Shown here: positions 29,824 through 38,033 of the stretch, piece by piece
Position numbering within the stretch: position 1 is the stretch's first letter
How the letters are laid out: every line of letters begins with the position of its first letter
NCBI GenBank assembly: GCA_001931535.1
Contig: CP016211.1
Location: forward strand, 4,757,573-4,821,572
DNA: 64,000 bases
DNA from: Minicystis rosea
Lineage (GTDB): Bacteria; Myxococcota_A; Polyangia; Polyangiales; Polyangiaceae
Direction of reading: 5' to 3'
The notes under the pieces: model-generated
The model's input: only the letters and a program-made list of their open reading frames with translations
The model's database searches: none
What the model was told of the DNA's origin: nothing
Position numbers and translations under genes: made by a program

Positions 29824-31413
29824 ATGTCCCAGCAGGCCATGATCACTCCGCTCCCCGTGGGCACTTCGATCCCGCAGGGTTCTCTCCGAGCGGAGATGGA
29901 GGCGCGGCGCGCGGCGGGTGGGCGCTACACGGTAAAGGAAGCGCTCGCCATCATCGTCCCGGTGTGCATCCGCCTCGCAGAGCTGCATCGAAGCGGTCAG
30001 ACGCTCTTCGTTCATCCGTCGTCGCTCACCATCACCGCCGACGGCGCCGCCGCCGTCATCGAAGCGGGCGCGCGCGTCCCGCCCACGCTGCCGCGCGACA
30101 AGGCGTGCCTCGCGCCGGAAGCGCGCAAGGGCGCCCCCGGTGACGCGCGCGCGAGCGTGTTCGCCGTCGGCGCGATGCTTTACGAGTTGCTCACCGAGGC
30201 CAGCGTCGGCCCCGGCATGCGCCGCCCCGTGGAGCTCGTGCCGGACCTACCGCCGTCGCTCGAAAGCGTCCTCGGCAAGGCGTTGGTCGCCGATCCCAAG
30301 CATCGCCCCGGCGATCTCCTGGCGCTCGCGCAGGCGCTGCATCACGTCGCGCCCAGCGCGTCCATCGCGCCGCCGGCCGCCGACGAATCGCACCTCGATC
30401 ACGACGACGACTTCGAGGTCGACGTCCGCCTTTCGATGATCCCACCCAACGAGGCGCCGCCCTCGGCCCCCTCGATCCCCAAGGCCGCGGCCGTGCCGCG
30501 GATCCAAGGCAGCGGCCCGTACGCCGTGGCCGTCGCCCCGAGCAACGGCGCCGCGCCGCGCCGCGCCGATCCCACGCAGCGTCTCGCCGATCTCAAGGCC
30601 GCGCTCGAGTCCGATCCGCGCCCGCGCTACGTGGTGATCAAGGACGGGATGGATCACGGCCCGTTCTCCGCGGTCGAAGCGCTCCAGCAGATCGCCTCGG
30701 GTCAGTTCACCGACGAGCAGGTCCTACGCGACACGTTCACGGGCGACGAGCGCTTCATCAAGGATTGGGAAGAGTTCGCGCCCTTCGCCGAGCAGGCCAA
30801 GCTCAACCGCGAGATCGTCAAAGAGAAGAAGCAGCTCGACGCGGTCGTCGTCGCGGAGCGCAAGGGCACGCAGTACAAGGCGCTCATCGGCGTGGCCGTG
30901 ATCGGCATCTTCGCGGCGGGCGGCCTCGGCCTCTGGGCCCGCGATCGTCAGAACCGCGAGCACGAGCGCGAGGTCCAAGGCGAGAGCGCGGTCAGCATCG
31001 ACGTCGACGCCGGCCTCAACGTCGGCGGCAAGAAGACCGCGGGCGCCGGCGGGCCCGGGTCGGGCGCCGTGGGCCCCGGTGGGCGCCCGATGTTGCCGAG
31101 CGGCATGTCGTGCGAAGGCGCGCGCGCCCGCTACATCGAAGACTTCGACAAGGGCGCGCCGCCGGATCTCTCGGCCGGCTCGTACGGCGCCGTGCTCAAC
31201 AAGGGCACCTACCTCAACGCGTGCGGCGTCCCTTCGAGCATGTCGGTGACGATCTGCGCCGCGGTGCAGAACGGCCACGCGGTCGGTGTCACCGTGAGCA
31301 CCAACCCCGTCAACAAGGGCATCGCTTCGTGCGTCTCCAACGCGGTCCGCGGCCTCCCGTTCCCCTCGCATCCGCGCCTCGACGTCACCACCACCACGTT
31401 CACGGCCAACTGA
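29824..31413 (+). CDS. Pseudokinase-like protein with GYF_2 domain, one helix and C-terminal repeat-free domain
   Basis: A 529-aa protein. Residues 1-180 trace the C-lobe of a Pkn-type kinase but without its catalytic residues: LHRSGQTLFVHPSSLTITADG stands where HRDLKPxN should be, AVIEAGAR where DFG should be, then LAPEARKGAPGDARASVFAVGAMLYELLT and the terminal HRPGDLLALAQAL. There is hardly any N-lobe. A Pro-rich linker leads to a GYF_2-like domain (~260-320, YVVIKDGMDHGPFSAVEALQQIASGQFTDEQ in two segments), one membrane helix (~355-375, LIGVAVIGIFAAGGLGLWA), and an outer domain with Cys (MSCEGAR, NACGVPS, TICAAV, ASCVSNAV) like AgmX/TonB-C type myxobacterial proteins. It is a likely signalling or motility/envelope scaffold. 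Confidence 0.85.
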   Translation: MSQQAMITPLPVGTSIPQGSLRAEMEARRAAGGRYTVKEALAIIVPVCIRLAELHRSGQTLFVHPSSLTITADGAAAVIEAGARVPPTLPRDKACLAPEARKGAPGDARASVFAVGAMLYELLTEASVGPGMRRPVELVPDLPPSLESVLGKALVADPKHRPGDLLALAQALHHVAPSASIAPPAADESHLDHDDDFEVDVRLSMIPPNEAPPSAPSIPKAAAVPRIQGSGPYAVAVAPSNGAAPRRADPTQRLADLKAALESDPRPRYVVIKDGMDHGPFSAVEALQQIASGQFTDEQVLRDTFTGDERFIKDWEEFAPFAEQAKLNREIVKEKKQLDAVVVAERKGTQYKALIGVAVIGIFAAGGLGLWARDRQNREHEREVQGESAVSIDVDAGLNVGGKKTAGAGGPGSGAVGPGGRPMLPSGMSCEGARARYIEDFDKGAPPDLSAGSYGAVLNKGTYLNACGVPSSMSVTICAAVQNGHAVGVTVSTNPVNKGIASCVSNAVRGLPFPSHPRLDVTTTTFTAN

Positions 31414-31632
31414 GCCCGAGAGAGCCTCGCCGCCGCTCACGTCGCGCCGCTTCGGGCCTCGCACGAGCGCGCTCGCCCGCATCGTGAATCGCTCGCAGCG
31501 AACGCGCACGAGGATCGTGTGCGCCCGACACGAACCATCGGCGGACGGGCGTGCTCGGCCGGCAGACGACGCGTGGATGCGAAGGCTCCGCGCGCCCGGC
31601 GAGGCTATGCTCGGCCGGCGGGAGACGCGCGG

Positions 31633-32370
31633 ATGATTCAGGTCGAGGCGCTCACCAAGACCTTCGGTGGAATGCCGGTGCTGCGAGGCGTGAACCTCGC
31701 GGTACCGAAAGGCTGCCTTTATGGGCTCATCGGGCCGGGCGCGTCGGGGAAGAGCGTGCTCCTCAAGATGCTCACCGGCCTCCTCCGGCCCGATCAAGGC
31801 CGCGTCGTCGTCGACGGGCGCGACGTGAGCCAGATGAGCGAGATCGAGCTGACGCAGTTCCGGCTCAAGTTCGGGATGCTGTTCCAGAACAACGCGCTCT
31901 TCGACTACATGACCGTGGGCGACAACATCGCCTTCCCGTTGCGGCGCCTCTTCAATCTGCCGGAGGAGGAGATCGCCGCGCGCATCGCCGATCGCCTGCG
32001 CGTCGTCAGCTTGCCCGGCTTCGAGGATCGCATGCCCGCGGGCCTCTCCGGCGGGCAGAAGAAGCGCGTGGGCGTGGCCCGCGCGACCGTGTCGCAGGCC
32101 GAGATCGTGCTCTACGACGAGCCCGCCGCGGGCCTCGATCCGGTCACGTCACAGCGCATCTTCGAGCTGCTCCGCGCCGAGCAGCGGGCCGCGGGCGCGA
32201 CCGTGATCATGGTCTCGAGCGATCTCGATCGGCTGCTCACGGTGACCGATCGCGTGGGCATGCTCTACAAGGGCAAGCTGATCTTCGACGGGACGACCGA
32301 AGAGGCCAAGGCGTCCACGAACGCGTACGTGCGCCAGTTCGTGCACGGCCTCACCGAGGGGCCGCTGTAG
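31633..32370 (+). CDS. ABC transporter ATP-binding protein, Mla/phospholipid-type
   Basis: A 245-aa ATPase closest to MlaF-type subunits of outer-membrane lipid transport. Walker A GPGASGKSVLLK, Q-loop FGMLFQNNALFDYMTVGDN, signature AGLSGGQKKRVGVARA and Walker B EIVLYDEPAAGLDPV. The H-loop, usually SHD, reads VSSDLDRL, so the switch histidine is Ser. ATG 31633 is the first Met after GGGAGACGCGCGG. No MlaE permease or MlaD lipoprotein gene is near, so it is an orphan here. A 54-bp hairpin repeat array begins 45 bp after its stop. Confidence 0.9.
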   Translation: MIQVEALTKTFGGMPVLRGVNLAVPKGCLYGLIGPGASGKSVLLKMLTGLLRPDQGRVVVDGRDVSQMSEIELTQFRLKFGMLFQNNALFDYMTVGDNIAFPLRRLFNLPEEEIAARIADRLRVVSLPGFEDRMPAGLSGGQKKRVGVARATVSQAEIVLYDEPAAGLDPVTSQRIFELLRAEQRAAGATVIMVSSDLDRLLTVTDRVGMLYKGKLIFDGTTEEAKASTNAYVRQFVHGLTEGPL

Positions 32371-32414
32371 CTCCAGCGCCCTCCTCTCGCACAGCCCTCA
32401 CGTGCACGGATTCA

Positions 32415-32685
32415 GGGCCGCTTGCGGCCCCATCGTGATCAGGGCCGGCTCGTCCGGCCTGGGGTTTGGGGCCGCTTGCGGCCCCATCGTGATCAGGGCC
32501 GGCTCGTCCGGCCCGGGGTTTGGGGCCGCTTGCGGCCCCATCGTGATCAGGGCCGGCTCGTCCGGCCCGGGGTTTGGGGCCGCTTGCGGCCCCATCGTGA
32601 TCAGGGCCGGCTCGTCCGGCCCGGGGTTTGGGGCCGCTTGCGGCCCCATCGTGATCAGGGCCGGCTCGTCCGGCCATCGTGATCA
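32415..32685. repeat. 54-bp tandem hairpin repeat array between convergent genes (4.8 copies)
   Basis: Units start at 32415, 32469, 32523, 32577 and 32631; the last breaks off near 32675. Each unit holds two hairpins: GGGGCCGC-TT-GCGGCCCC (perfect 8-bp arms) and GGGCCGG-CTCGT-CCGGCCC (perfect 7-bp arms), separated by ATCGTGATCA. Copies differ by at most one base. The final ATCGTGATCA (32676-32685) overlaps the stop codon of the minus-strand gene. Single copies of the same element occur at 48.3 and 50.6 kb. It lies between convergent genes, so it may end transcription in both directions. The minus frame encodes an 18-residue repeat (GPQAAPNPGPDEPALITM), but nothing suggests translation. Confidence 0.93.
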
Positions 32686-33276
32686 ATCCCCGCCGGCGTC
32701 GACGGGCCCCGTCATCGGAAAGCTGCCGCCGGTGCCGCCGCCGCCCGTGCCGGTGTCGCACGAGAGCGCGGGCTGGCCTTGGCACTCTGCTTGGCAAGCG
32801 GCGCACTGGCAGGCCACGAGGTCGCCGTACACCGTGCTGCCTTGGATGCAGGCTGCGATGCAGTTGCCGATGTTGGCGCTGGTCGAGCAGCCTTGGATGC
32901 AGACGGTGACCGCGTCCTGACACCCTTGATCGCCGCTGCACGTCGTCTGCAGCGCAGCGCACGTGCCGCCCGCCGTCGCGACGTCGTAACCGCACTTGCC
33001 GCACGCGCCGGCGTCGGCCCCTCCGAGCACGAAGGCGGCCGCGCAGGTGCAGTCGCCGATCGTCACGCCGCCAGAGGTTGAGCTCGAGCTCGACGACGAT
33101 GACGACGACGTCGTTGGTGGCGGCGTGGTCCCGCCGCCGCCCGTGGTCAGCGAGTTCGGAACCTCGTACGGCAGGCCGGGGTAGCGGTCGGAATCGACAG
33201 CGCACCCGAACGGGGTTAGGACCGCGGGCGCGGCGGTGACCGCAGCGACCAAGAGAATTCGACTGACGAGCCGCAT
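32683..33276 (-). CDS. Cys-rich secreted lipoprotein-like protein
   Basis: A 197-aa exported protein. The N-terminus MRLVSRILLVAAVTAAPAVLTPFGC has a lipobox-like TPFGC. A Ser run (ten consecutive Ser) and Thr/Gly/Pro spacer lead to a Cys-rich domain (~75-175) with about 16 Cys in patterns such as CTCAAAF, CGKCGYD, TCAALQTTC, CQDAVTVCIQGC, CIAACIQG, CQCAACQAEC and LSC. Similar Cys-rich domains are common in myxobacterial surface proteins of unknown role. The stop codon TGA lies within the shared TGATCACGAT element. It is divergent from the Nudix gene, 53 bp away. Confidence 0.8.
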   Translation of the reverse strand: MRLVSRILLVAAVTAAPAVLTPFGCAVDSDRYPGLPYEVPNSLTTGGGGTTPPPTTSSSSSSSSSSTSGGVTIGDCTCAAAFVLGGADAGACGKCGYDVATAGGTCAALQTTCSGDQGCQDAVTVCIQGCSTSANIGNCIAACIQGSTVYGDLVACQCAACQAECQGQPALSCDTGTGGGGTGGSFPMTGPVDAGGD

Positions 33277-33329
33277 CCTCGGGATTGTAAAGTCACGCTC
33301 CGCGTCTGCGCCACAATTCGATACTTCCC

Positions 33330-33815
33330 ATGTCCCTCGCCCCGCTTTCGCTCCTGCCCCGCTCCGTCCTCGGCCTCGCCAAAGAACTTGCCCGTCATCT
33401 GCTCCGACGTCCGGTGGTCGGGCTGGCGGTGGCCGCGCGCACCGCGGACGGTCGGTGGTTGCTCATCCGGCGTGGAGACACGGGGACTTGGGCGTTGCCC
33501 GGTGGGACGGTGGAGTGGGGCGAGACGCTGCGCGCGACCTTCACGCGGGAGCTGCTCGAAGAGGCCGGTGTCACCGAGGCCACGTACGAGCGCATCGTCG
33601 GTGTGTACTCGCGCCCCGATCGCGATCCACGCTTCCACGCCGTGACGGTGGTGGTGGCGGCGCGCGTCGCCGAGCCTTCGCGCGCGCCGATGAATCCGCT
33701 CGAGATCCGCGAGGCCCGACTCTTCCGCGACGACGAGCTGCCGCGCGAGCTCGCGCTCGCGATGAACGACATGCTGGCCGCTGCCCGCCGCGGTGGTGAG
33801 CCCGAGCTGGAGTGA
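33330..33815 (+). CDS. Nudix hydrolase
   Basis: A 161-aa hydrolase for nucleoside diphosphate-linked compounds. The Nudix box is perfect: GGTVEWGETLRATFTRELLEEAGV fits G-x5-E-x7-REUxEExGU, split here as GGTVEWGET and RELLEEAGV. The fold continues through VVGLAVAARTADGRWLLIRRG and RFHAVTVVVAARV. The N-terminal ~28 residues (LSLLPRSVLGLAKELARHLLRR) form an amphipathic helix that is longer than usual. It stops 4 bp before the ATG of the DNA ligase, so the two genes are probably co-transcribed and perhaps linked in nucleotide/DNA maintenance. Confidence 0.93.
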   Translation: MSLAPLSLLPRSVLGLAKELARHLLRRPVVGLAVAARTADGRWLLIRRGDTGTWALPGGTVEWGETLRATFTRELLEEAGVTEATYERIVGVYSRPDRDPRFHAVTVVVAARVAEPSRAPMNPLEIREARLFRDDELPRELALAMNDMLAAARRGGEPELE

Positions 33816-33819
33816 GCTG

Positions 33820-35793
33820 ATGACGACGACCCAAGCGAACATGGACACGAAGGCGGGCGGCCTCGATCTCGATCCGGCCCTGCGCGCGCGCGCCGACGAG
33901 CTCGGCGCACGGCTCGAGAAGTACCGGGCCAGCTACTACGCGGGTCGCCCCGAGATCTCCGACGCGGCCTACGACGCGCTCGAAGACGATCTGCGCGCCC
34001 TCGATCCGACGCACCCGGTGCTCGCCAAGGTCGGCTCCGGCGAGCTCGTCGCGGAGTGGCCCAAGGCGCGGCACGAGATCCCCATGGGATCGCTCAACAA
34101 GGCGGTCAACGAAGAGGAGCTCCGCGGGTGGCTCACCCGCTGTCAGGAGCTCGCGGACAAGGACGGGCTCGGGCCGGTCAGCGATCTCTTCGTCGCCGAG
34201 AAGCTCGACGGCATCTCCATCGAGGTCATCTACCGCGACGGCAAGATGGTCGACGCCATCACGCGCGGCGACGGCGAAGTGGGCGAGCGCATCACGCAGA
34301 ACGTGGCGCGCATGAAGGGCGTCCCGGCGCGCATCAAGGACAAGCGCTCGATGAGCGTGCGCGGCGAGATCATCCTCCGCCTCTCCGACATGAAGAAGCA
34401 TTTTTCGAGCGGCACGAGCCCGCGCAACCTCGCGGCCGGCACCTCGAAGCGCTTCGACGGGACGAACTGCGAGCACCTCACCGTGCTCTTCTACGACATC
34501 GCGGCCGAGCTCGATTTGCCGAACGAGGTCGAGAAATTCGCCTTCATCCGCAGCCTCGGCTTCGCCACGCCGGCGACGAGCCACGGCGGCATCGACGACG
34601 TCATGGCCACCTACCAGCGCTACTCGGGCGAGCTCCGGCAGAAGCTCGATTACGAGATCGACGGGCTCGTCGTCTACGTCAACTCGCTGCACGTGCAGTC
34701 GTTGCTCGGCGAGGTGAACCATCGGCCGCGCGGCGCGGTGGCGTTCAAGTTCGCGTCGCCGGCGAAGGTCACCAAGGTCCTCGAAATCCGCTGGGACACG
34801 GGTCCGAGCGGGCGCGTGACGCCGGTGGCCATCGTGGCGCCGGTGGAGCTCGCGGGCGCCACCGTGCAGCGCGCCAGCCTCCACAACGCGACCAACGTGC
34901 GCGCGCTCGGCATCGGCGTGGACGACGAGGTGCTCGTCTCGCGCCGCAACGACGTCATCCCCTACGTCGAGGAGGTCGTGGAGAAGCGCGGCACGGTCGC
35001 CGAGATCCCCACCAAGTGCGGCGTGTGCGGCTCGGGGCTCTCGGTCGAAGGCGAGTACCTCGTCTGCCGCAACACCTCGTGCACGGCCATCGTCGAAGGC
35101 CGCATCCAGACCTGGGTGGGCGCGATCGGCGCGCTCGAGTGGGGCGACAAGCTGATCGAGCAGCTCGTCGAGGCCAAGCTCGTCCGCGAGCCGCGCGATC
35201 TCTACAAGCTCACGTGGGAGCAGATCGCCGGGCTCGATCGGCGCGGGGAAAAGAGCGCGAAGAAGTGCCTCGCCGAGCTCTCGTCGCGGCTCCCGATCAC
35301 GCTGCCCGTGTTCATCGCCGCGCTCGGGATGGATAACTTCGCGCTGCAGACGGCGAAGCTCCTGGTCACCGCGGGGCACAAGACCATCGAGGCCATGCTG
35401 GCCGCGAAAGAGGAAGATCTCGCGGGCATCAACGGCCTCGGCCCCATCAAGGCGGCGAGCATCGTGCGCGGGCTCACGGCGCGGCGGGAGGAGATTCAGC
35501 GGCTGCTCGAAGCCGGTATCGTGCCCGTCACGCTCGACGAGCAAGGGCCGCTCGCGGGGCTCTCGTTCGCCTTCACCGGATCGAGCTCGCGCCCGCGCAA
35601 CGAGCTCACCCAGCTCGTCGAGTCGAAGGCCGGCCGCGTCCTCGCCAGCGTCACCAAGGATCTCAACTACCTGGTGATCGCCGACCCGGCGTCGACGTCG
35701 AGCAAGGCCGTGAAGGCGCGCAAATACGGGACGAAGCTCATCACCGAAGAGGAGCTCGATCAGCTCATCGCCGAGCGGGAGAAGCCGGCCTGA
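33820..35793 (+). CDS. ligA: Divergent NAD-dependent DNA ligase
   Basis: A 657-aa LigA-type ligase. Domain Ia (YYAGRPEISDAAYDALEDDL) binds NMN. The adenylation domain has AEKLDGISIEV (AMP-Lys at residue 128), TRGDG, MSVRGEIIL, and AVAFKF (motif V Lys 310). OB fold GPSGRVTPVAIVAPVELAG, Cys4 zinc finger CGVCGSG...CRNTSC, HhH region GINGLGPIKAASIV, and a C-terminal BRCT (LAGLSFAFTGSSSRPRNEL). Motif IV reads EIDGLVVYVN, so the usually invariant Lys is Tyr286. PRWAIAFKF is PRGAVAFKF. The protein looks like a divergent paralogue; an orthodox LigA may lie elsewhere. ATG 33820 follows the Nudix gene by 4 bp. Confidence 0.9.
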   Translation: MTTTQANMDTKAGGLDLDPALRARADELGARLEKYRASYYAGRPEISDAAYDALEDDLRALDPTHPVLAKVGSGELVAEWPKARHEIPMGSLNKAVNEEELRGWLTRCQELADKDGLGPVSDLFVAEKLDGISIEVIYRDGKMVDAITRGDGEVGERITQNVARMKGVPARIKDKRSMSVRGEIILRLSDMKKHFSSGTSPRNLAAGTSKRFDGTNCEHLTVLFYDIAAELDLPNEVEKFAFIRSLGFATPATSHGGIDDVMATYQRYSGELRQKLDYEIDGLVVYVNSLHVQSLLGEVNHRPRGAVAFKFASPAKVTKVLEIRWDTGPSGRVTPVAIVAPVELAGATVQRASLHNATNVRALGIGVDDEVLVSRRNDVIPYVEEVVEKRGTVAEIPTKCGVCGSGLSVEGEYLVCRNTSCTAIVEGRIQTWVGAIGALEWGDKLIEQLVEAKLVREPRDLYKLTWEQIAGLDRRGEKSAKKCLAELSSRLPITLPVFIAALGMDNFALQTAKLLVTAGHKTIEAMLAAKEEDLAGINGLGPIKAASIVRGLTARREEIQRLLEAGIVPVTLDEQGPLAGLSFAFTGSSSRPRNELTQLVESKAGRVLASVTKDLNYLVIADPASTSSKAVKARKYGTKLITEEELDQLIAEREKPA

Positions 35794-35956
35794 GCGAAGA
35801 CGCATCGAACGTCCCCCCGAGCGTCCACCCGACCGTCCCTGACGCGCGTGCCGATGCGCGAAATCTGTTCTCCGCGTCGAAGTCGTGGAATCATGCCCAC
35901 GCCTTGGACTCTTTGCAGAGCGCCCGGATGATCGAGGGAGAGGAGCGCGTCGCGTC

Positions 35957-37630
35957 GTGACCGAGCTCCGCCTGACGGCCGGCACCGTCTTCGCGGGAGA
36001 CTTCAAGGTCATCCGCCCGCTGCGCACGGGCGGCCAGGGATCGCTCTACGTGGTGGAGCAGCTCTCCACCAGCAAGCAGCGCGCGCTCAAGCTGATGCTG
36101 CCGGAGCTCGTGCAGAGCTCCACGTCGCGGAAGCGCTTCGAGCTCGAGGCCAAGATCGCGGCGCGGATCCAGAGCGATCACGTCGTCGAGAGCATCGCCT
36201 CGGGCGTCGATCAGCAGAGCGGCGTGCCGTGGCTCGCGATGGAGCTCCTCGAAGGGGAAGACCTCGCGAGCCACATCCAGAAGCGCCGCGCGCTGCCGCC
36301 GGGCGACGTGCTCGAGATCTTCGGCCAGCTCTGCCACGCGCTCGGCGAGGCGCACCGGCAAGGGATCGTGCACCGCGATCTCAAGCCGGAGAACATCTTC
36401 CTCGCGGCCTCGCGGCGGCGGGGGATGCCGTTCATGATCAAGGTGCTCGACTTCGGCATCGCGCGCGTGCTGGCCGAGGCCAAGACGCAGAGCGGCGCCA
36501 CCGTGACCGGCCTCGGCACGCCGATGTGGATGGCGCCGGAGCAGACGGTGCCCGGCGGTCGCGTCGAGCCGAGCACGGACGTGTGGCCGCTCGGCCTGCT
36601 CGCGTTCCGTCTGCTCACCGGCTACCTGTTCTGGAAAGCGCCCTACGATCCGGCCGCGAGCGTGCTGATGCTGATGGCGGAGGCCTTCATGCATCCCATG
36701 CCGGCCGCGAGCGAGCGCGCCGCCGACTACAAGTGCAAGGAGCGCATCCCGCCCGGGTTCGACGCGTGGTTCGCGAAGGCGGTGGCGCGCAACATGGACG
36801 AGCGCTTCGCGGACGCGACGGTGGCGTTCACCGAGCTCGAGCCCATCCTCGCGGCGGCGGCCGAGGCGGCGAGCGCGCCCGCGAGCACGGCGAGCCCGAG
36901 CGGCGCGGCCGCGACGAGCATCACCGGGCCGACGCGCCCGCACACGGGGCCCATTCCCATCACGGGCGCGCCCGTGTTGCAGACCGGCCCGGGCCGCGCG
37001 ACGTGGGAAGGTGCGCCCGAGCTGTCGCCCTCCGCCGTGATCTCGGCGAACGACGCCGAGGCGAGCGCCGCGCCGCGCTCCGAGACGCCCGCGAGCACCA
37101 CCCCGGCGCCTAGCGATCGGGGCTCCGCCGCGCGCATCGAGACCAGCACGCCGACGGCGGAGCACGCGCCGCCGGTGCAGCAACCGTCGCTGCCCAACGT
37201 CACACCGCCGGCGAAGCCGCGAAGCATGATGGGCGTCATCGCCGGCGCGTGCATGGTCGGCGTGTTCGTGGGCGGCGGTCTCTTCGTGTGGAGCCGCGGC
37301 CGCGCACCCGTGCACGCCGCGACGTCCGCCACATCGGCGGCCCCACTCTCATCGAGCGTGCCCGCCGCATCGAGCAGCGCCGCGCCTCAGGCGTCAGCCA
37401 GCGCGGCAGCAGCAACCGACACCTCGGCGCCGGCCGACACCGCGGTGCCCGCCGACTCGGCCGCCGCCGCGGGGAGCGCCGCCGGCCCCATGATGCCGGG
37501 CGGCCGCTCCAAGAAGCTCTGCAAGCCCGCCGGGCAGAAGTGCCTTTCGAACGACGATTGCTGCGATCGCACGTGCCGCGCCTGGACGTGCCGCGCCAAC
37601 GCCGCGCTCCGCGATCCCTACGGGAACTGA
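35957..37630 (+). CDS. Transmembrane Ser/Thr kinase with cystine-knot-like C-terminal tail
   Basis: A 557-aa kinase. Kinase domain ~12-290: LRTGGQGSLYVVEQ, RALKLMLPE, IVHRDLKPENIFL, VLDFGIARVL, MWMAPEQTV. A Thr/Pro/Ala linker precedes one helix (~425-445, MGVIAGACMVGVFVGGGLFVW). The outer region is Ala/Ser-rich and ends in C522-x6-C529-x5-CC535/536-x3-C540-x4-C545 (LCKPAGQKCLSNDDCCDRTC is most of it), the C-C-CC-C-C framework of inhibitor cystine knots. GTG 35957 is chosen (VTELRLTAGTVFAGDFKVI), with AGGAG 14 nt upstream. The knot-like tail would be outside the cytoplasm and could bind a ligand or wall component (inference). Confidence 0.93.
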   Translation: MTELRLTAGTVFAGDFKVIRPLRTGGQGSLYVVEQLSTSKQRALKLMLPELVQSSTSRKRFELEAKIAARIQSDHVVESIASGVDQQSGVPWLAMELLEGEDLASHIQKRRALPPGDVLEIFGQLCHALGEAHRQGIVHRDLKPENIFLAASRRRGMPFMIKVLDFGIARVLAEAKTQSGATVTGLGTPMWMAPEQTVPGGRVEPSTDVWPLGLLAFRLLTGYLFWKAPYDPAASVLMLMAEAFMHPMPAASERAADYKCKERIPPGFDAWFAKAVARNMDERFADATVAFTELEPILAAAAEAASAPASTASPSGAAATSITGPTRPHTGPIPITGAPVLQTGPGRATWEGAPELSPSAVISANDAEASAAPRSETPASTTPAPSDRGSAARIETSTPTAEHAPPVQQPSLPNVTPPAKPRSMMGVIAGACMVGVFVGGGLFVWSRGRAPVHAATSATSAAPLSSSVPAASSSAAPQASASAAAATDTSAPADTAVPADSAAAAGSAAGPMMPGGRSKKLCKPAGQKCLSNDDCCDRTCRAWTCRANAALRDPYGN

Positions 37631-38033
37631 CGAAATACCCCCGCGAAGCTTCGGGCGCGTCTTTTCCGGCTTCCGTCGGAAGCTCGGAGGCTTCCGACGC
37701 GCTCCAAGGGGCTTCCGACGCGCTCCGGGAGCTTCCGACGCGCTCCGGGAGCTTCCGACGCGCTCCGGGGGCTTCCGACGCGCGCCGGAGCTTCCGACAC
37801 GCGCACCGGAAGGCCGCGAGCCGGCGCCGCGAGGCGCTGCCGCCGCGGCGGAGCGTCCTCGCAGACCGGCGAAGGGGTCGCGCCCCGCGCCGACAACCAT
37901 TCTGATGTGCGGCGGAAGCGCTCCCGCTGCATGGCCATCGAAATGGTCAATCGCCGCTCATTTCAGCAAAGCGGCGGCGAACGAGGCATCGGCTTCGATC
38001 TCAGAATGGTTGTGAAGGCGTGCCTCAAGGCGA
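37631..38033. other. Gene-free stretch with 20-bp tandem repeats
   Basis: About 400 bp between the kinase (plus) and the DUF2804-like gene (minus), which converge. The first part holds the GCTTCCGACGCGCTCCGGGA repeat array at 37690-37810. The rest (37811-38033) includes an AT-richer segment at 37940-38010 and no convincing gene. Confidence 0.6.
37690..37810. repeat. 20-bp tandem repeat array (about six copies)
   Basis: The unit GCTTCCGACGCGCTCCGGGA recurs head to tail from 37690; first copy 21 bp (AAGGG variant), then two perfect 20-mers, then copies decaying to GCTTCCGACACGCGCACCGGA near 37810. A related inverted piece (CTTCCGTCGGAAG) lies just before at 37669-37682 and can form a hairpin. 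There are no spacers, so this is a minisatellite, not a CRISPR. Confidence 0.88.

Noticed and set aside
29362..30015. Minus-strand 217-codon frame in the gap before the pseudokinase gene
   Set aside because: Composition is Arg/Ala/Ser filler, no start signal, overlaps two real genes at its ends.
32398..32682. Coding frames through the 54-bp array (18-residue repeat peptides on both strands)
   Set aside because: 54 is divisible by three, so any frame stays open; no RBS or start context, and the hairpins explain the sequence better.
37690..37810. CRISPR-like repeat
   Set aside because: Units of 20 bp directly adjoin, without unique spacers, and no cas genes are present.
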